Notes under the pieces: generated by a model
The model's input: only the letters and a program-made list of their open reading frames with translations
Database searches by the model: none
What the model was told of the DNA's origin: nothing
Made by a program: the position numbers and the translations under genes
Source: an uncultured Alistipes sp.
GTDB taxonomy: Bacteria > Bacteroidota > Bacteroidia > Bacteroidales > Rikenellaceae
NCBI GenBank assembly: GCA_904502075.1
Contig: CAJGDL010000095.1
Span: forward strand, 1-6,357
Reading direction: 5' to 3'
DNA length: 6,357 bases
Shown: positions 4,592 to 6,357 of the stretch, piece by piece
Layout: each line of letters begins with the position of its first letter
How positions within the stretch are numbered: position 1 is the stretch's first letter

Positions 4592-5983
4592 ATGAAAAAC
4601 AAGTACATCGACCTCATCGAGCAGACTTTCGATTTTCCGCAGGACGAGTTCTCCGTTACGGACAACGAACTCAACCTCTACGACATTCCGCTCATGGAGA
4701 TCATCAAGCAGTACGGCACGCCGCTGAAGGTAACCTACCTGCCCAAGATCTCCTCGCAGATCAACCGCGCCAAGCGTATGTTCAACGTCGCCATGGCCAA
4801 GGTAGACTACAAGGGTTCCTATAACTATTGTTACTGCACGAAGTCCAACCACTTTTCGTTTGTCTTGGAGGAGGCTCTCAAAAACGACATCCACCTCGAG
4901 ACCTCGTCGGCTTACGACATCCACATCATCAACGCCCTCTACGACGGAGGCATCATCGACAAGGACCGCTTCATCATCTGCAACGGCTTCAAACGCCCGC
5001 AGTATGTCGAGAATATCGCCCAACTGCTCAACGACGGCTTCGAGAATACGATCCCCGTAATTGATAATAAGGAGGAGATCGACCTCTTCGACGATGTGAT
5101 CACCAAGAAGTGCAAGGTGGGCATCCGCATCGCCTGCGAGGAGGAGCCCAAGTTCGACTTCTACACCTCGCGCCTGGGTATTCGCTACAACGACATCATC
5201 GACTTCTACAAAACCAAGATCCAAAAGAGCAAGAAGTTCCAGCTCAAAATGCTCCACTTCTTCATCAACACCGGCATCAAGGATACGGCCTACTATTGGA
5301 ACGAGTTGTCGAAGTGTTTGAATGTCTATTGCGAACTGAAGAAGATCTGCCCCGAACTCGACAGCCTCAATATTGGCGGCGGCTTCCCGATCAAGACCTC
5401 GCTCAACTTCGACTACGACTACGAGTACATGACCGAGGAGATCGTCTCGCAAATCAAGAACATCTGCCACCACAACGACGTCGATGAGCCCAATATCTTC
5501 ACCGAGTTTGGCTCGTTCACCGTGGGCGAAAGTGGCGCATCGCTCTACTCGATTGTCAACCAAAAGCAGCAGAACGACCGCGAGAACTGGTACATGATCG
5601 ACTCGTCGTTTATCACTACCCTGCCCGACACCTGGGGTATCAACCAGCGCTACATCATGCTCGCAATCAACAACTGGGACAAGGAGTATCAGCGCGTATT
5701 CCTCGGAGGTCTGACCTGCGACAGCGAAGACTTCTACAATGCCGAGGTACACACCAACGCCATCTTCCTCCCCAAACTCGAGAAGGGCAACACGCAGTAC
5801 ATCGGTTTCTTCCACACCGGTGCCTACCAGGAGTCGCTCGGAGGTTTCGGCGGCATTCAGCACTGCCTGATCCCCGCCCCCAAGCACATCATCATCGACC
5901 GCGACAAGGAAAACGAGTACTACACGCGCTTGTTCGCTAAAGAGCAGTCCTACCGCTCCATGATGCGCATCCTCGGTTACTAA
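4592..5983 (+). CDS. speA: Arginine decarboxylase-like PLP-dependent enzyme (463 aa, Bacteroidota form)
   Basis: This is a fold-III (alanine racemase/ornithine decarboxylase-like) PLP decarboxylase. The Schiff-base lysine is expected at Lys84 in NYCYCTKSNH, followed by ETSSAYD (103-109). LHFFINTG (221-228) contributes the residue stacking on the cofactor. LNIGGGFPIK (259-268) is the glycine-rich phosphate-binding loop, TEFGSFTVGE (304-313) replaces the EPGR-type loop, and GGLTCDSED (372-380) carries the catalytic-type Cys376-Asp377 pair. GAYQ (410-413) supplies the C-terminal tyrosine. I recognise the overall sequence as the ~460-residue protein annotated as arginine decarboxylase in Bacteroidota, shorter than the ~630-residue E. 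coli SpeA. It would convert arginine to agmatine in the cytoplasm for polyamine synthesis. Related decarboxylases (diaminopimelate, carboxynorspermidine) share the motifs, so substrate is inferred. It is a single gene with its own terminator. Confidence 0.8.
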   Translation: MKNKYIDLIEQTFDFPQDEFSVTDNELNLYDIPLMEIIKQYGTPLKVTYLPKISSQINRAKRMFNVAMAKVDYKGSYNYCYCTKSNHFSFVLEEALKNDIHLETSSAYDIHIINALYDGGIIDKDRFIICNGFKRPQYVENIAQLLNDGFENTIPVIDNKEEIDLFDDVITKKCKVGIRIACEEEPKFDFYTSRLGIRYNDIIDFYKTKIQKSKKFQLKMLHFFINTGIKDTAYYWNELSKCLNVYCELKKICPELDSLNIGGGFPIKTSLNFDYDYEYMTEEIVSQIKNICHHNDVDEPNIFTEFGSFTVGESGASLYSIVNQKQQNDRENWYMIDSSFITTLPDTWGINQRYIMLAINNWDKEYQRVFLGGLTCDSEDFYNAEVHTNAIFLPKLEKGNTQYIGFFHTGAYQESLGGFGGIQHCLIPAPKHIIIDRDKENEYYTRLFAKEQSYRSMMRILGY

Positions 5984-5985
5984 TC

Positions 5986-5999
5986 TATACGCGCGCGTA
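5986..5999. repeat. Alternating pyrimidine-purine tract with a CG-repeat core
   Basis: The 14 bases tatacgcgcgcgta alternate strictly and contain four CG steps. The inner 12 bases (5988-5999) are self-complementary. The tract begins two bases after the arginine decarboxylase stop codon. Such tracts can adopt Z-form DNA or a small cruciform under supercoiling; here that is only a structural possibility. Confidence 0.5.
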
Positions 6000-6021
6000 G
6001 TACATACCGTTTTTAAAGTAT

Positions 6022-6059
6022 TACCCCAAAAGTTTGTGCAACTTTTGGGGTATTTTTTT
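6022..6059 (+). terminator. Intrinsic terminator of the arginine decarboxylase gene
   Basis: A perfect 13-bp stem (taccccaaaagtt at 6022-6034 with aacttttggggta at 6040-6052) and a 5-base loop are followed directly by seven T residues (6053-6059). It lies about 38 nt past the stop codon. This is the clearest terminator in the window. Confidence 0.9.
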
Positions 6060-6114
6060 CGTCTTTTTTACACACAATAACATATTGCAAAAATTGTATT
6101 CTCTTTTTTAGGTG

Positions 6115-6148
6115 ATTCTGCAAGCGGATGAGGCTTGCAGAATTTTTT
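6115..6148 (+). terminator. Second rightward hairpin terminator
   Basis: A perfect 10-bp stem (attctgcaag at 6115-6124 with cttgcagaat at 6134-6143) encloses a 9-base loop. T residues continue to 6148, then after a G a further T run follows. On the minus strand no T run follows, so it acts rightward. It is either a backup to the terminator at 6022-6059 or the end of a short transcript starting in the ~55-nt gap between them. Confidence 0.7.
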
Positions 6149-6357
6149 GTTTTTTCGGCGCAAGTTGGCGATTTTTTACCGTCATAATCCACTGATAATC
6201 ATATTGTTAAAGATTCCGCGAGATCTCTTATAAAGAGATTGGGTAAAAATCTGAGTTGTAAAACTCACAGGTTCAGTGAAATAGTTGAAAAAAGTTTCCA
6301 CTTGTTTCGGGGTGCTGAAATTGCGACCGAAATTGTTCGGGGAGGCGGCATTTTTAC
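6149..6357. other. Non-coding AT-rich region at the right edge
   Basis: No protein-coding frame or tRNA/rRNA fold is visible. It contains a 7-bp inverted repeat (atctctt at 6223-6229 with aagagat at 6233-6239) and a near-inverted pair gattttttacc (6170-6180) and ggtaaaaatc (6242-6251). It also has an imperfect dyad, ctgagtt to aactcacag (6251-6270), and a short repeat of ttcgggg (6306-6312 and 6336-6342). An A tract at 6288-6293 precedes the possible promoter at the very end. Confidence 0.5.
6333..6357 (+). promoter_or_regulatory. Possible truncated Bacteroidota promoter at the window edge
   Basis: A TTG at 6333-6335 lies 19 nt before a TA (6355-6356) that is followed by C as the window ends. 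This is the spacing expected between the -33 box and the TAnnTTTG -7 element. The A tract at 6288-6293 could act as an upstream activating element of the kind seen before strongly expressed genes. The second half of the -7 element is outside the window, so this remains a prediction. Confidence 0.3.

Noticed and set aside
4568..5887. Long open frame (439 codons) on the minus strand, opposite the arginine decarboxylase gene.
   Set aside because: Its translation is a low-complexity mix of Val, Asp, Glu and Leu with no family signature, as produced by the antisense of GAC/GAG/CTC/ATC-rich codons. The plus strand gene shows clear family motifs throughout.
6181..6270. Replication origin or DnaA-box cluster, because of AT-rich DNA and a taatccact sequence.
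   Set aside because: Only one poor match to the DnaA box is present and no repeats of it. No origin-linked genes are visible.

Overview
The window looks like core chromosome of a Bacteroidota bacterium, most likely order Bacteroidales and plausibly an Alistipes/Rikenellaceae-type genome. This rests on three things seen here: promoter-like TAnnTTTG motifs, the lack of Shine-Dalgarno sequences before most starts, and Bacteroidota-typical families (HU-CCDC81 membrane protein, receiver-less sigma-54 activator next to lptE, and the ~463-residue arginine decarboxylase form). The taxon is an inference from family recognition and was not searched.

Layout. The left edge (3-152, +) holds the last 49 residues of RuvA. 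A short AT-rich gap with a good Bacteroidota -7 element (291-298) leads into a 66-residue single-pass membrane protein of unknown function (324-524, +). A strong hairpin terminator follows (528-565). Facing it is a second terminator on the minus strand (629-672), which ends a five-gene minus-strand operon. In transcription order the operon is: HU-CCDC81-like membrane protein (4283-3432), sigma-54-dependent activator without a sensory domain (3403-2189), LptE-like outer-membrane lipoprotein (2136-1615), single-TPR acidic protein (1613-1125) and SecG (1112-759). Gaps are 1-52 nt, so one transcript from the promoter at about 4317-4324 is the simplest reading. The theme is the cell envelope: protein export (SecG), LPS delivery to the outer membrane (LptE), a transcription activator and a membrane-anchored HU-like protein.

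A 308-nt divergent intergenic region (4284-4591) contains the operon promoter and two AT-rich dyads. It separates the operon from a rightward arginine decarboxylase-like gene (4592-5983), a PLP-dependent enzyme that would start polyamine synthesis by making agmatine. That gene is followed by a CG-alternating tract, a textbook terminator (6022-6059) and a second hairpin terminator (6115-6148).

The last ~200 bases are non-coding. They end in what may be the cut-off front half of a strong promoter for a gene just outside the window.

I see no mobile element, CRISPR array, tRNA, rRNA or defence system. Most of the window is ordinary housekeeping sequence. The points worth a second look are the domain architectures and gene coupling of the envelope operon, and the non-coding features around its two promoters and the right edge.
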